Assembly: GCF_001050275.1 (NCBI RefSeq)
Contig: NZ_BBYA01000009.1
Location: forward strand, 372,001-436,000
Direction: 5' to 3'
Length of the DNA stretch: 64,000 bases
Origin: Leptolinea tardivitalis
GTDB taxonomy: Bacteria > Chloroflexota > Anaerolineae > Anaerolineales > Anaerolineaceae
In this document: positions 24,880-33,343 of the stretch, in pieces
Layout: every line of letters starts with the position of its first letter
How positions within the stretch are numbered: position 1 is the first letter of the stretch
The notes under the pieces: model-generated
Seen by the model: only the letters and a program-made list of their open reading frames with translations
Told to the model about the DNA's origin: nothing
The model's database searches: none
Position numbers and translations under genes: made by a program

Positions 24880-25317
24880 ATGAAAATTTTCACCATCGGT
24901 TTTACGAAAAAGACAGCACAGGAATTCTTCTCCATTTTGAAAGAAGCTGGAGTTAATTGTGTTGTGGATATCCGTTTGCACCCTGACGGTCAACTGGCCG
25001 GATTTACCAAGCAGGGTGACCTTCAATATTTTCTACGGGAATTGATTGATTGTGATTACCATCCAATTCCACGATTGGCTCCCACAGATGAGATTCTCAA
25101 GGCTTATCGAAGCGGTGGCACATGGGATGCCTATGAACAGGCTTTTTTTGAACTTATGAAGTCGAGGGGAGTGCCAGACGTAATAGACAAGACATTGTTC
25201 ATGGAAAAGAATTGTTGCCTGCTATGCAGTGAACCCACACCGGAAAAATGCCACAGGCGGCTGGCAGCGGAACTTCTGGCGAATGCCTGGGGAGATACAC
25301 AGATAATTCATTTATAA
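24880..25317 (+). CDS. DUF488-family protein, copy 2
   Basis: 145 residues, compact form of the family. It begins FTIGFTKKTAQEFFSILKE, has CVVDIRLHPDGQLAGF instead of the VRS-type motif of copy 1, and ends with CSEPTPEKCHRRLAAELL carrying the same Cys ... CHR pattern. The two copies are distant relatives, which suggests different roles in one pathway or a heteromer rather than a fresh duplication. Separation is 2 nt from copy 1 and 21 nt to the next gene. Confidence 0.85.
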   Translation: MKIFTIGFTKKTAQEFFSILKEAGVNCVVDIRLHPDGQLAGFTKQGDLQYFLRELIDCDYHPIPRLAPTDEILKAYRSGGTWDAYEQAFFELMKSRGVPDVIDKTLFMEKNCCLLCSEPTPEKCHRRLAAELLANAWGDTQIIHL

Positions 25318-25338
25318 AACCATCATCAAAGAGGGGTT

Positions 25339-26094
25339 ATGACACTGACGCACATCTTAATCACCGATGTAACCCGTATGCAGCATGGCCATGTTTGCGT
25401 GGCTGGAATTCAAAAAGGGGGAGGGAATATCCGTCCGGTTTTACCACATTGTGGCATTCCAGAAGACTGGCTTTATCAGGATGAGAAAGCCATTATCCGT
25501 CCATTTGCCTGTGTTGAATTGGATCTTCAAAAGGCTTTTCCGAATAATCCCCATACCGAAGACTGGGTGATTGATCCGGAGACACGTATATTTCATGAAT
25601 TATTGCCTGAAGACATCAGGGAAAGTCAATTGACCCGTTATATCGACTCTTCTGTTGCAGACATATTTGGGGCCGATATTTATGATGATTTCGGCTGGTA
25701 TATCAAAGAGGGTGAGGGTAACAGGTCTTTGGGAACGATAATTCCTAAAAGAATTGAGAATGTGGTTTATCGTCAAAATGATTTTGGTGATGGTATGGAT
25801 TACCGAATCCACTTTAAGGATGCAGCCGGGCATCACTATCGATTAAAAGTAACAGATCTCTCATTCCGGTATTTTTTTGACCATCGCCATACAAAGGGAA
25901 ATATTTCGTGCGAAGTATTGAGTTTTAATATGACAGAATATTTCCAATCGGCCGATGTCATCCTTCGAATCGGGCTGACCAGACCCACATGGGAGAAACA
26001 TCCGCATTGCTGCGCTTTACAGATCACAGGTGTCTATACATTTCCTGATTATCTGGAAGGACGTTGTTTTGCTGATTTCCGACCGGAGAGTTAG
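25339..26094 (+). CDS. Probable dual OB-domain protein linked to DUF488 genes
   Basis: 251 residues, no signal peptide. Residues 1-75 are beta-rich (HILITDVTRMQHGHVCVAG ... NIRPVLPH) and the C-terminal part is also barrel-like, ending LRIGLTRPTWEKHPHCCALQ and ITGVYTFPDYL. This fits two OB folds around an insert, a layout I recall as a dual OB domain encoded next to DUF488 genes. OB folds usually bind nucleic acid, so a sensor or recruiter role is plausible. GAGGGG precedes ATG 25339. The assignment is from memory and needs a profile search. Confidence 0.55.
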   Translation: MTLTHILITDVTRMQHGHVCVAGIQKGGGNIRPVLPHCGIPEDWLYQDEKAIIRPFACVELDLQKAFPNNPHTEDWVIDPETRIFHELLPEDIRESQLTRYIDSSVADIFGADIYDDFGWYIKEGEGNRSLGTIIPKRIENVVYRQNDFGDGMDYRIHFKDAAGHHYRLKVTDLSFRYFFDHRHTKGNISCEVLSFNMTEYFQSADVILRIGLTRPTWEKHPHCCALQITGVYTFPDYLEGRCFADFRPES

Positions 26095-26280
26095 TATTGG
26101 GGAAACTCTCTCCAGTTTGCCAATGGTGATGTACAATTCAAAACTGCTTTTTGAACCTTACACAACATTTGATGTTTAAGGTACAGTAGAATCGGAACAA
26201 ACTGAAGCAAACGATCGTCATTAAGAAAGCCATATTTACTGACTGGTTGATACAACCATCGAAAAAAAAGGAAAATGTCT

Positions 26281-27036
26281 ATGATTCACAAAACACGCAC
26301 TCTGGCGGGATTAATTCTCCTGTGTCTATTGCTGGCAGCCTGTGGAAAGGCTGAGTCAAAAGAATCGCAGGAAGCCACCAAAGCCGCTCAGGCACAATCG
26401 GTGTTGTTGACAGCTCAATCCAATGTCAACGCCATACTCACCCAGACAGCCGCCGCTAAAAAACCGACCACAGCTCCCCTGAAGCCCACCAATACACAGG
26501 CGGCTGCCGCCGTTATTCCCACCCTGGCAGCACCCACCCAGAAACCGGCGGTTGTCAACAATAACACCGGAACAGACAGTGCCGCTATGGCCAGTGAAAC
26601 AGTTCCAGATGGAACCACCTACACCCCCGGGAAAACCTTTACCAAAACCTGGCGGATAATGAATACCGGCACGGCAACCTGGTCAACAGATTACAAACTG
26701 GTGTTTGTAGAGGGTGACCAGATGGGTGCATCCGGCACTGAATACCGGATGCCCATTCCGGTGGATCCGGGAAAGATTATTGATCTTTCTGTTTCATTTA
26801 AGGCACCGGATGCTGTCGGAACATACCAGGGTTACTGGGCTATTAAAAACCCGAGCGGAAAAACATTCGGATTTGGATCCAATTCCAAATTCTGGGTGAA
26901 AATTGTTGTCAGCGCAGCTACACCCACAGTCACCGCTACTATCCCGGCTGCCACGGCGACCACAGTCGCCCCCACGGTTGCCCCAACAGCGGCACCAGAA
27001 GTTACTCAACAAACTACTCAAGAAACACCGAAATAA
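26281..27036 (+). CDS. Lipoprotein with NBR1-Ig-like domain
   Basis: 251 residues. The signal peptide ends LLLAAC, with Cys as the acylated residue. A Thr/Ala-rich linker (TAAAKKPTTAPLKPTNTQ) spans about 55-100. The domain TVPDGTTYTPGKTFTKTWRI (about 110-130) through GTATWSTDYKLV and GSNSKFWVKI is of the NBR1-Ig-like type, common in Chloroflexota surface proteins. A Thr/Pro/Ala tail follows. ATG 26281 is favoured over 26275 because AAGGAAA then stands 8 nt away. Confidence 0.85.
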   Translation: MIHKTRTLAGLILLCLLLAACGKAESKESQEATKAAQAQSVLLTAQSNVNAILTQTAAAKKPTTAPLKPTNTQAAAAVIPTLAAPTQKPAVVNNNTGTDSAAMASETVPDGTTYTPGKTFTKTWRIMNTGTATWSTDYKLVFVEGDQMGASGTEYRMPIPVDPGKIIDLSVSFKAPDAVGTYQGYWAIKNPSGKTFGFGSNSKFWVKIVVSAATPTVTATIPAATATTVAPTVAPTAAPEVTQQTTQETPK

Positions 27037-27067
27037 AATTGTTAGAAAAACACGCTTGCAGAATCTT

Positions 27068-27100
27068 CGGGATAACATATATGTGTTATCCCGTTTTTTT
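27068..27100 (+). terminator. Intrinsic terminator after the lipoprotein gene
   Basis: CGGGATAACA (27068-27077) pairs with TGTTATCCCG (27084-27093), loop TATATG, followed by seven T (27094-27100). It overlaps the stop of the convergent minus-strand gene. Confidence 0.9.
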
Positions 27101-27669
27101 TATACTATTTCGATTTCAATTTTTTCATTAATTTTTTTTGAAATATCTTGAAGAATAGATTTTTTCTCGAGTGTACTACTGTGAGTAATTATATAATATT
27201 GACCTAATCTATACTGGCTAGGACCATATCTCTTGTCTTTGTATAAACAAACTAATGGAATTTTATTTACTACAAAATTTAGTGACTTCACACGCTCAAC
27301 ACCGATTTTATTTATTGCATTTACAAATGATAAAGCCGCGGTTTTTTCTTTTATCTGTGTTCCGTCTGAAAAAGTGATTCGTAAACCTGTTTTCCCCTTT
27401 TTTTTAGCAAGTGGAATATGTCTTTCAATTTTTTTACTATTTACTCTTTGTCTTGTTGTAATATCAAATCCGCGATTCCATTCATCTCGCAGTTTTTCAA
27501 GTTTCTCACGAAATGTACTTAATTCTTTTCCTACACTACCGAGATTCCCTGCTTGAGAATAATCACCATTCTTAAAAAAATTTGCACCCTCATCATTTAA
27601 TTGTTCTATTACTAGTTGAATTTCATCCAGCATAAGCTCAAATGCAATATTAACCCCATCTTGATTCAT
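27100..27669 (-). CDS. AT-rich orphan protein of unknown function
   Basis: 189 residues. The N-terminal half is helical (ELMLDEIQLVIEQLNDEGANFF); the C-terminal half has LRITFSDGTQIKEKTAALSFVNAINKIG and YYIITHSSTLEKKS, resembling a small beta-alpha module I have seen in uncharacterised proteins near restriction loci, but no firm family can be named. Composition is much more AT-rich than the pyr operon and lipoprotein that flank it, so it looks acquired. It is separated by only 85 nt from the M48 gene, transcribed the same way. Confidence 0.6.
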   Translation of the reverse strand: MNQDGVNIAFELMLDEIQLVIEQLNDEGANFFKNGDYSQAGNLGSVGKELSTFREKLEKLRDEWNRGFDITTRQRVNSKKIERHIPLAKKKGKTGLRITFSDGTQIKEKTAALSFVNAINKIGVERVKSLNFVVNKIPLVCLYKDKRYGPSQYRLGQYYIITHSSTLEKKSILQDISKKINEKIEIEIV

Positions 27670-27754
27670 TTTTGCCCCTTTGATTTGAAAAATTTACATA
27701 ATAAATAATTACTCTTTGGGATTATACATTACTTATTTATTTTCCAGCTTAAGA

Positions 27755-28534
27755 CTATCTTTGGTAATCTTGCAGCGCTTTGATTCGTTTGGCAATCATC
27801 GGATGGTCACTCAACACTTCACCCAGCACATTTTCCAGCGAATCGTCTTCGCGTTCAATAACAGCCAGGGCACGTTTCAATCCTTCGGCGGTATTGATAT
27901 CGCCAACAGCCAGTTGAGCCAGGGCGGAAATACTCTTGAGGGTACTGCCGCAGGCAGCCCGCCCGGCGCGGTCAGCGCTGTATTCACAGGCCCGGTTCCA
28001 CCAGCGGAAGGCAAAGGTGAAGATGATGGCTGCACCCAATGATGACGGCATTCCTGCCATTCCGCCAAGCAGAGTATTGAGCCAGGTGTGACCGAATACA
28101 ATATGCCCCATCTCATGCCCGATGACGAATTTCAACTCATCGGCGTCCATGATTTGCAGCATAGGCTCATACAAAACAATCACTTTGGGTGAATCCAACC
28201 CGAAGGTATAGGCATTCACCTGCTGGGATGGCGCAATAAACATCTCAACCGGCTCGCACCCCAGGGTATAGCGACACTCCCTGACCATTTCACCCAGTTT
28301 ATCCAGCGTTTCATTCTCACCTGTTGGGTGGTCGACAGGAACGCGGATGGCCTGGCGCATCAATGTGCGGTGGTGATCCTGGTTTGCCTGATAGCTGAAC
28401 ATGACAAGCACTGCCAGAATGACGGGTATGACACAAACAGTCAGTCCGGTGGTAACCACCAGCACACCGCCCACCACCAGCAGGGTAGCCAGAAAGATGG
28501 GTGTTTCAGAGGGATAGCGAGCCGGCCGGTTCAT
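27755..28534 (-). CDS. M48-family metallopeptidase
   Basis: 259 residues. Two N-terminal hydrophobic segments (IFLATLLVVGGVLVVTTGL and ILAVLVMFSY) anchor it. The zinc motif HEMGH lies in FVIGHEMGHIVFGH, and a third ligand is expected in the NRACEYSADRAG helix. Overlaps pyrD stop by 4 nt, so it is the last gene of the pyrimidine operon, though no metabolic link is known. Such HtpX-like proteases clear damaged membrane proteins. Confidence 0.88.
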   Translation of the reverse strand: MNRPARYPSETPIFLATLLVVGGVLVVTTGLTVCVIPVILAVLVMFSYQANQDHHRTLMRQAIRVPVDHPTGENETLDKLGEMVRECRYTLGCEPVEMFIAPSQQVNAYTFGLDSPKVIVLYEPMLQIMDADELKFVIGHEMGHIVFGHTWLNTLLGGMAGMPSSLGAAIIFTFAFRWWNRACEYSADRAGRAACGSTLKSISALAQLAVGDINTAEGLKRALAVIEREDDSLENVLGEVLSDHPMIAKRIKALQDYQR

Positions 28535-29568
28535 TTTAGTTTCAATCCGAAATTCAGGATATCTTTCACCAGTTCAGGGCCGGTGTAGATAAGGCCAGTG
28601 TAGACCTGAACAAGCGAGGCCCCTGCATCAATTTTCTCCTGGGCATCCTGCGGGGTGATGATTCCGCCGCTGGCGATCACCGGCAAGTTCCCGCCGGTGC
28701 GGGCAACCACTTTACGGATCATTTCGGTATTCAGAGATTTCAATGGTTTACCGCTCAATCCACCGATCTCATTCGCCATATGAGAATGCAGTTTCGGCCG
28801 CTTTACTGTGGTATTGCTGATGATCACGCCGTCAATTCCAGTATTTGTAACAACATCCAGGGCATCATCCAGCTCTTCATCGGTCAAATCGGGGGCCAGT
28901 TTCACCACCAGGGGGACATTCCGGCCAGTGGCTTCGCAGGCTGCGGTGACTTCAGCACTCAACGGACCCAAAAGATCCGTCAACGCCTTGCGAGATTGCA
29001 ACTCGCGCAGACCGGGAGTGTTGGGTGAGCTGACATTGATCGCCAGGTAATCTGCCAGCGGGAAGAATTTTCGGATAAGGATAAGATAATCATCAAGGGC
29101 TTTTTCGTTGGGGGTTACCTTATTCTTGCCAATATTCACTCCCATGACAAAGCCATTTCCCCGTCCGCGGGCGATTTTCTTTGCCAGAAAGTCAGCGCCG
29201 TTGTTGGGGAAACCCATCCGATTGATGACAGCTTCATCTTCCACCAGACGAAATACCCGAGGTTTCGGATTACCCGGTTGAGCTTTGGGGGTTACAGTTC
29301 CTACTTCGATGTGACCGAAGCCCAGGGCAGCCAGACCGCGCCAGCCCAGACCGTCTTTGTCATATCCGGCGGCCATTCCCACCGGATTGGGAAAACGCAG
29401 ACCCATACAATCCACTTCGGGGCCTTGTTTCCTGGCCCGATACATCGCGCGGACCAGAGCCGTGGCAGGCGGAAACCACCCGGCCAAAGAAAGCATATAG
29501 ATGGTCGTGTGGTGAGCCTGTTCCGGTGTGAGTAAGTAAATCAGAGGCCGAAACGTTTTATACATCAT
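28531..29568 (-). CDS. pyrD: Dihydroorotate dehydrogenase, class 2 (quinone-linked)
   Basis: 345 residues. The N-terminal membrane-associated helices (LIYLLTPEQAHHTTIYMLSLAG) mark class 2. FMN-barrel motifs include NPVGMAAGYDKDG, GFGHIEVGTVTPKAQPGNPKPR, NRMGFPNNGAD, SSPNTPGLRELQ with the catalytic Ser, VKLAPDLTDEE, and VIASGGIITPQDAQEKI. It oxidises dihydroorotate to orotate at the membrane. The start lies 4 nt after the pyrFE stop. Confidence 0.95.
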   Translation of the reverse strand: MMYKTFRPLIYLLTPEQAHHTTIYMLSLAGWFPPATALVRAMYRARKQGPEVDCMGLRFPNPVGMAAGYDKDGLGWRGLAALGFGHIEVGTVTPKAQPGNPKPRVFRLVEDEAVINRMGFPNNGADFLAKKIARGRGNGFVMGVNIGKNKVTPNEKALDDYLILIRKFFPLADYLAINVSSPNTPGLRELQSRKALTDLLGPLSAEVTAACEATGRNVPLVVKLAPDLTDEELDDALDVVTNTGIDGVIISNTTVKRPKLHSHMANEIGGLSGKPLKSLNTEMIRKVVARTGGNLPVIASGGIITPQDAQEKIDAGASLVQVYTGLIYTGPELVKDILNFGLKLK

Positions 29569-29572
29569 GATT

Positions 29573-31009
29573 TTATTTTCCCGGTTGTTTCAGAAACTCC
29601 CGAACGGCATTGATCTGATCTAATGGGATGCGTTCTTCTGCTTCCCAGTGATCCAGCAGGCCGGTCAAGGTTAATGCGGAGTGTAATTTGTAGCCGGCAG
29701 CTTCCAGCGCTTCGCTTGCGCCAGATTGTCTGTCAATCAGCACGGCGACGTCTTCTACGACAAGACCAGCCGATGCGAGTTTTTCAATGGCTTCAAATTT
29801 GCTTCCGCCGGTTGTTGCCAGATCATCAATCACTACCACCCGCTCGCCGGGTTTATAAAACCCTTCGATCTCCGCACGGGTACCGTATGCTTTGGCTTCC
29901 TTGCGCGGGTAGATCACCGGCCAGCCGGTTTGCAGGCTGATGGCTGTGGCAATCGGCAGGGCTGCATATGGCAGGGCAGCCAGCCGGTCGAATTTAAGCT
30001 CTTTCAAAATAGGAATATAGGCGGCCGCCGCCTGGGCCAGAAGGTCAGGGTGTGAGACGAGCTGGCGCAGGTCAATGTAAATCGGTGAAATCAAGCCTGA
30101 TTTAAGGGTAAATTTTCCGAACCCGATACATCCGTCAGTGAGCAATCCTTCCACCAGGGCATCTGAAATGCGGCGCTTGCCATTTGTTTTGGAAGCCACA
30201 GCCGACGGATTGCACAGGCTGATCTGCCGTTGAATTTCAGTATGCAGGTCAAGCGCAGCTTTGCGCATATCGGGTGCTTTGGAGATGGCCCTTGAGACTG
30301 GAATGAGCAGGCCGGATTTATCCGCCCGCAGACCTTCACGCAAGGCAGCCGCCAGGTCACCCCCCTGGGGACCTACTCCGGGTGCCAGTATCCACATATC
30401 AGGGACCAGTTCACGTACACAGTGCAGGGCTTCCACCTGGGTGGCGCCTACCACCAGCCCGATATTATTCCCGGTGTTCCATTCCTGTGCCAGCAGGGCG
30501 ACTTTTTCAAAGAGACGCAAAGGTATATGTTCACCGGCGAGATGAAGGTCTTGCAGGTCAACGGCGCCCGGATTGGATGTTTTACACAGCAGAAAAACAC
30601 CGTGATTGGGATTCTTCAAGAATGGCTGGATGGAATCGTACCCGAGGTATGGGTTCAGTGTAATGCCCCCGCCCTTCAGGTTCTCAAAGGCGGATCGGGC
30701 ATAGGCTTCTGCCGTGGAGGAAATATCCCCCCGTTTGCTATCCAGAAGGACAGGAATATCCGATGGAATGGCAGCCACAACCTCTTTCAAGGCCTGCCAG
30801 CCTTCTGGACCAAAGGCCTCAAAGAAAGCCGTGTTTGGTTTATAAGCGGCTGCGATATCTGATGTTGCTTCGATTAACCGCAGACTAAACTCCCGGGCGG
30901 CGCTGGCAGTCGGCTCTACCAGTTCTTCCGGTCGCGGATCGATCCCGATGCACAAAAGGGATCCGATCTTTTTGCTACGATCTTCCAATTGGGCGAAAAA
31001 CGGTTTCAT
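29573..31009 (-). CDS. pyrFE: Fused OMP decarboxylase and orotate phosphoribosyltransferase
   Basis: 478 residues. Residues 1-270 are a type 2 OMP decarboxylase: LLCIGIDPRPEEL, VLLDSKRGDISSTAEAY (Asp-Lys-Asp core), ILAPGVGPQGGDL. Residues about 285-478 are OPRT: GCIGFGKFTLKSGLISPIYIDLR, YPRKEAKAYGTRAE, and the PRPP loop VVVIDDLATTGGSK. The order decarboxylase-OPRT is opposite to eukaryotic UMP synthase but occurs in some bacteria and kinetoplastids (family knowledge). ATG 31009 has AGAGGTGG upstream. It performs the last two steps of UMP synthesis. Confidence 0.93.
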   Translation of the reverse strand: MKPFFAQLEDRSKKIGSLLCIGIDPRPEELVEPTASAAREFSLRLIEATSDIAAAYKPNTAFFEAFGPEGWQALKEVVAAIPSDIPVLLDSKRGDISSTAEAYARSAFENLKGGGITLNPYLGYDSIQPFLKNPNHGVFLLCKTSNPGAVDLQDLHLAGEHIPLRLFEKVALLAQEWNTGNNIGLVVGATQVEALHCVRELVPDMWILAPGVGPQGGDLAAALREGLRADKSGLLIPVSRAISKAPDMRKAALDLHTEIQRQISLCNPSAVASKTNGKRRISDALVEGLLTDGCIGFGKFTLKSGLISPIYIDLRQLVSHPDLLAQAAAAYIPILKELKFDRLAALPYAALPIATAISLQTGWPVIYPRKEAKAYGTRAEIEGFYKPGERVVVIDDLATTGGSKFEAIEKLASAGLVVEDVAVLIDRQSGASEALEAAGYKLHSALTLTGLLDHWEAEERIPLDQINAVREFLKQPGK

Positions 31010-31031
31010 CCCCACCTCTTTTTACGGTTGA

Positions 31032-32024
31032 TTATACCTTGCCTAACACGAGAGCAAGCAAAGCCATACGAATGTAAAGGCCGTATTCCATCTGACGGAA
31101 GTAGGCTGCCCGCGGATCATCGTCCACTTCCATGGCGATTTCATTGACACGTGGAAGAGGATGCATGACGATCATTTCCTCTTTGGCTTTGGCCAGTGTG
31201 TCAGTGCCAATCACATAGCTGCCTTTGACAGCTTCGTAGGAGGCTTCATCAGGGAAGCGCTCTTTTTGAACGCGGGTGACGTAAAGGACATCCGATTCTC
31301 CCAGGCAGGAATCCAATTTCTGATATGCCTGCTGGGGAATGTTTTTTGCTTTGATTTCATTGATAACTTCTTCGGGCATGCTCAGAACTTCGGGAGAAAC
31401 ATAATTGATTTTCACATCAAAGAGTGTGAGCAGCCGGGCCAGCGAATGGACTGTGCGGCCGTGTTTGAGATCGCCCAGCATGGTAACGGTCAGGCCGTCT
31501 ATCTGCCCCATCTCTTGATAGATGGTGAACAGGTCTAACAATGCCTGAGTGGGATGTTCACCCACACCATCACCGGCATTGATCACCGGTTTGCGGGCAT
31601 ATTTTGCGGCTATAGCTGCAGAACCGACTTCTGGATGTCTAAGAACGATTACATCGGCATAGCATTCGAGTGAACGGATGGTATCTGGCAGAGATTCACC
31701 TTTGGAAACGGAGGAGTATTTCACCTCATTAATCGGGATGACCGATCCACCCAGACGTTCCATGGCTGATGTGAAAGAAGCAGACGTACGAGTGGAGGGT
31801 TCGTAAAACAAATTGGCCAGAATTTTTCCTTTTAGCAGGTCAAATGTGCCGATCCGGCGCACCATTCCCTGCATTTCTTTGGCAACAGCGAAAATGTAAT
31901 CCAGGTCTTTCCGGTCAAACTGTTTGACTGAAATGACATCGGTTCCGTAAAAACGGGTTTCCTTATGATCACCAAACGGAAGAACAGGGTTTGGTTTATA
32001 GGCAGGTGGTTCATGAGGGGTCAT
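31032..32024 (-). CDS. pyrB: Aspartate carbamoyltransferase, catalytic subunit, CAD-like
   Basis: 330 residues. Carbamoyl-phosphate motif [12 protein letters not shown] near residue 83, [27 protein letters not shown], and at the end [10 protein letters not shown] ... DPRAAYFRQ. These strings, especially [14 protein letters not shown], resemble the ATCase domain of eukaryotic CAD more than E. coli PyrB (GDGANQHPTQ) from memory. No pyrI follows. AAAGGAGAG precedes ATG 32024. It lies 26 nt after pyrC, the same order as the two domains in CAD. Confidence 0.93.
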   Translation of the reverse strand: MTPHEPPAYKPNPVLPFGDHKETRFYGTDVISVKQFDRKDLDYIFAVAKEMQGMVRRIGTFDLLKGKILANLFYEPSTRTSASFTSAMERLGGSVIPINEVKYSSVSKGESLPDTIRSLECYADVIVLRHPEVGSAAIAAKYARKPVINAGDGVGEHPTQALLDLFTIYQEMGQIDGLTVTMLGDLKHGRTVHSLARLLTLFDVKINYVSPEVLSMPEEVINEIKAKNIPQQAYQKLDSCLGESDVLYVTRVQKERFPDEASYEAVKGSYVIGTDTLAKAKEEMIVMHPLPRVNEIAMEVDDDPRAAYFRQMEYGLYIRMALLALVLGKV

Positions 32025-32049
32025 ATTTACTCTCCTTTTCTACTAGCAA

Positions 32050-33120
32050 TTATTGAATTCCATTAAGGGCAGGTCTGATATTCTGACCTGATCCAGATTT
32101 GGTTGTAATCTTTCCGTCTTGATAAACAACTTTGCCCCGCAGGGTGACGGAGATCACGCGGCCGGTCATAGTGTAGCCTTCAAAGGGTGACCATCCGCAG
32201 CGGGTGTAGGTGTTTGCGGCGGAAAACGTCCAGCGGGCTTGCGGATCTATTTCCACGAATGTATCGGGCTGTTCCGGCAAATGAAAGATGCGGCGCGGAT
32301 TGGTCACACTCCGCGTGATGATATCGTCTATGGTCAAACGGCCTTCTGCCGCGGCAGTCAGATAGAGGGGCAGGGCGCTTTCCAATCCTGGAAACCCAGG
32401 AGGGGGATTTTCGCCATCTTTTTCCTGTAACGTGTGAGGAGCATGATCGGTGGCAAAGCAATCGATGTATTCAAGGTTGTCCCACAAAGCCTGTACATCT
32501 GCACGACTGGCCAGCATAGGCCGAACCTCGGAACGGCCGGGGCCAATGGTAGAAACATCATCCTGACTGAGGAACAGATGGTGTGGGGTGACTTCGCAGG
32601 TCACCGGAATGCCGCGTTCTTTAGCTGCCTTGATCAGTAGAATCTCACTGCGCAAGGAAATGTGACACAGGTGCACCGGACGATTGGTCAGTTCTGCCAG
32701 TAAGATGGCAGTAGCCAGCGATGGACCTTCAGCGTGCACACACAGGGGCGAAGAAGATGGCCAATTCCTGAAATGGTTAAGCCAATCTTCCATATTATTC
32801 AATTTCAATGTGCCAAATGTTTGATCAAGGTACATTTTCAATCCGGCAGTGAAAGGCGCCAGAGTGGCAGCTTTCGTCAGATTACCGGAACCGGCGCCTA
32901 GAAATTGGGCATAATCGCAAACTGCCTTTGTCCGGGCGGCGGATAGTGCTGTTGCCAGTGTGTCTGAATCTGTGACGGATGGTTTCGTGTTGGGCATGGC
33001 CAGCACCATGGTCACACCGCCAGCCAGGGCTGCCCTGGTACCGCTTTCCCAGTCTTCCTTATGCTCACCCCCGGGTTCGCGCATATGCACATGTGGATCG
33101 ATCAACCCTGGTGTACGCAT
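32050..33120 (-). CDS. pyrC: Dihydroorotase, CAD-like
   Basis: 356 residues. It starts directly at the metal-binding motif GLIDPHVHMREPGG, without the 40-50-residue N-terminal strand region of usual bacterial enzymes. Other sites are GLKMYLDQTF (carboxylated Lys), HAEG, VHLCH (Cys-His pair), PVTCEVTPHHLFLSQDD and FATDHAPHT (catalytic Asp). These match the dihydroorotase domain of eukaryotic CAD closely from memory. GGAGAGAG precedes ATG 33120. It is the first gene of pyrC-B-FE-D and sits behind an attenuator. Confidence 0.93.
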   Translation of the reverse strand: MRTPGLIDPHVHMREPGGEHKEDWESGTRAALAGGVTMVLAMPNTKPSVTDSDTLATALSAARTKAVCDYAQFLGAGSGNLTKAATLAPFTAGLKMYLDQTFGTLKLNNMEDWLNHFRNWPSSSPLCVHAEGPSLATAILLAELTNRPVHLCHISLRSEILLIKAAKERGIPVTCEVTPHHLFLSQDDVSTIGPGRSEVRPMLASRADVQALWDNLEYIDCFATDHAPHTLQEKDGENPPPGFPGLESALPLYLTAAAEGRLTIDDIITRSVTNPRRIFHLPEQPDTFVEIDPQARWTFSAANTYTRCGWSPFEGYTMTGRVISVTLRGKVVYQDGKITTKSGSGQNIRPALNGIQ

Positions 33121-33251
33121 GGTCTCTCTCCGGTAATAGACAAAAAAAGAGAGCCCGATTCAGGCTCTCTAATAAAAATAAAATATTGATCTCCGCCGGG
33201 AAACGACGTCATTGACTTTTGGTTTCGGAAATGCGGGGGATTTTTGTACAT
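33102..33251 (-). CDS. Putative leader peptide (pyrL-like) of the pyr operon
   Basis: A 49-codon frame starts at ATG 33251, about 4 nt after the predicted transcript start, and runs across a U-rich tract and the attenuator hairpin. It stops at 33102, 18 nt inside pyrC. The peptide begins MYKNPPHFRNQK. The arrangement (leader ORF through the pause tract and terminator, overlapping the first gene) mirrors E. coli pyrL-pyrBI. No family similarity is claimed for the peptide itself, which would act through its translation. Confidence 0.5.
   Translation of the reverse strand: MYKNPPHFRNQKSMTSFPGGDQYFIFIREPESGSLFLSITGERPCVHQG
33148..33170 (-). terminator. pyr operon attenuator
   Basis: On the minus strand AGAGAGCC pairs with GGCTCTCT around TGAATCG, followed by seven T (A at 33142-33148 on the plus strand). 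It lies within the leader ORF and 22 nt before pyrC. Just upstream on the minus strand is a U-rich tract (TATTTTATTTTTATT, 33171-33186). Confidence 0.85.
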
Positions 33252-33261
33252 GTCGTGCGCT

Positions 33262-33289
33262 ATTTTACAGGAAAAAAAGACCGTGTCAA
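33262..33289 (-). promoter_or_regulatory. pyr operon promoter
   Basis: Minus strand TTGACA (33289-33284) and TAAAAT (33267-33262) are 16 nt apart. Predicted start is near 33255, so the leader RNA is about 135 nt before pyrC and the leader ORF is nearly leaderless. Confidence 0.8.
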
Positions 33290-33343
33290 GGGGGCAATTC
33301 TTAAAGTGGATTATTTGCGGATTTATCTCCGTCAATGACGAGT

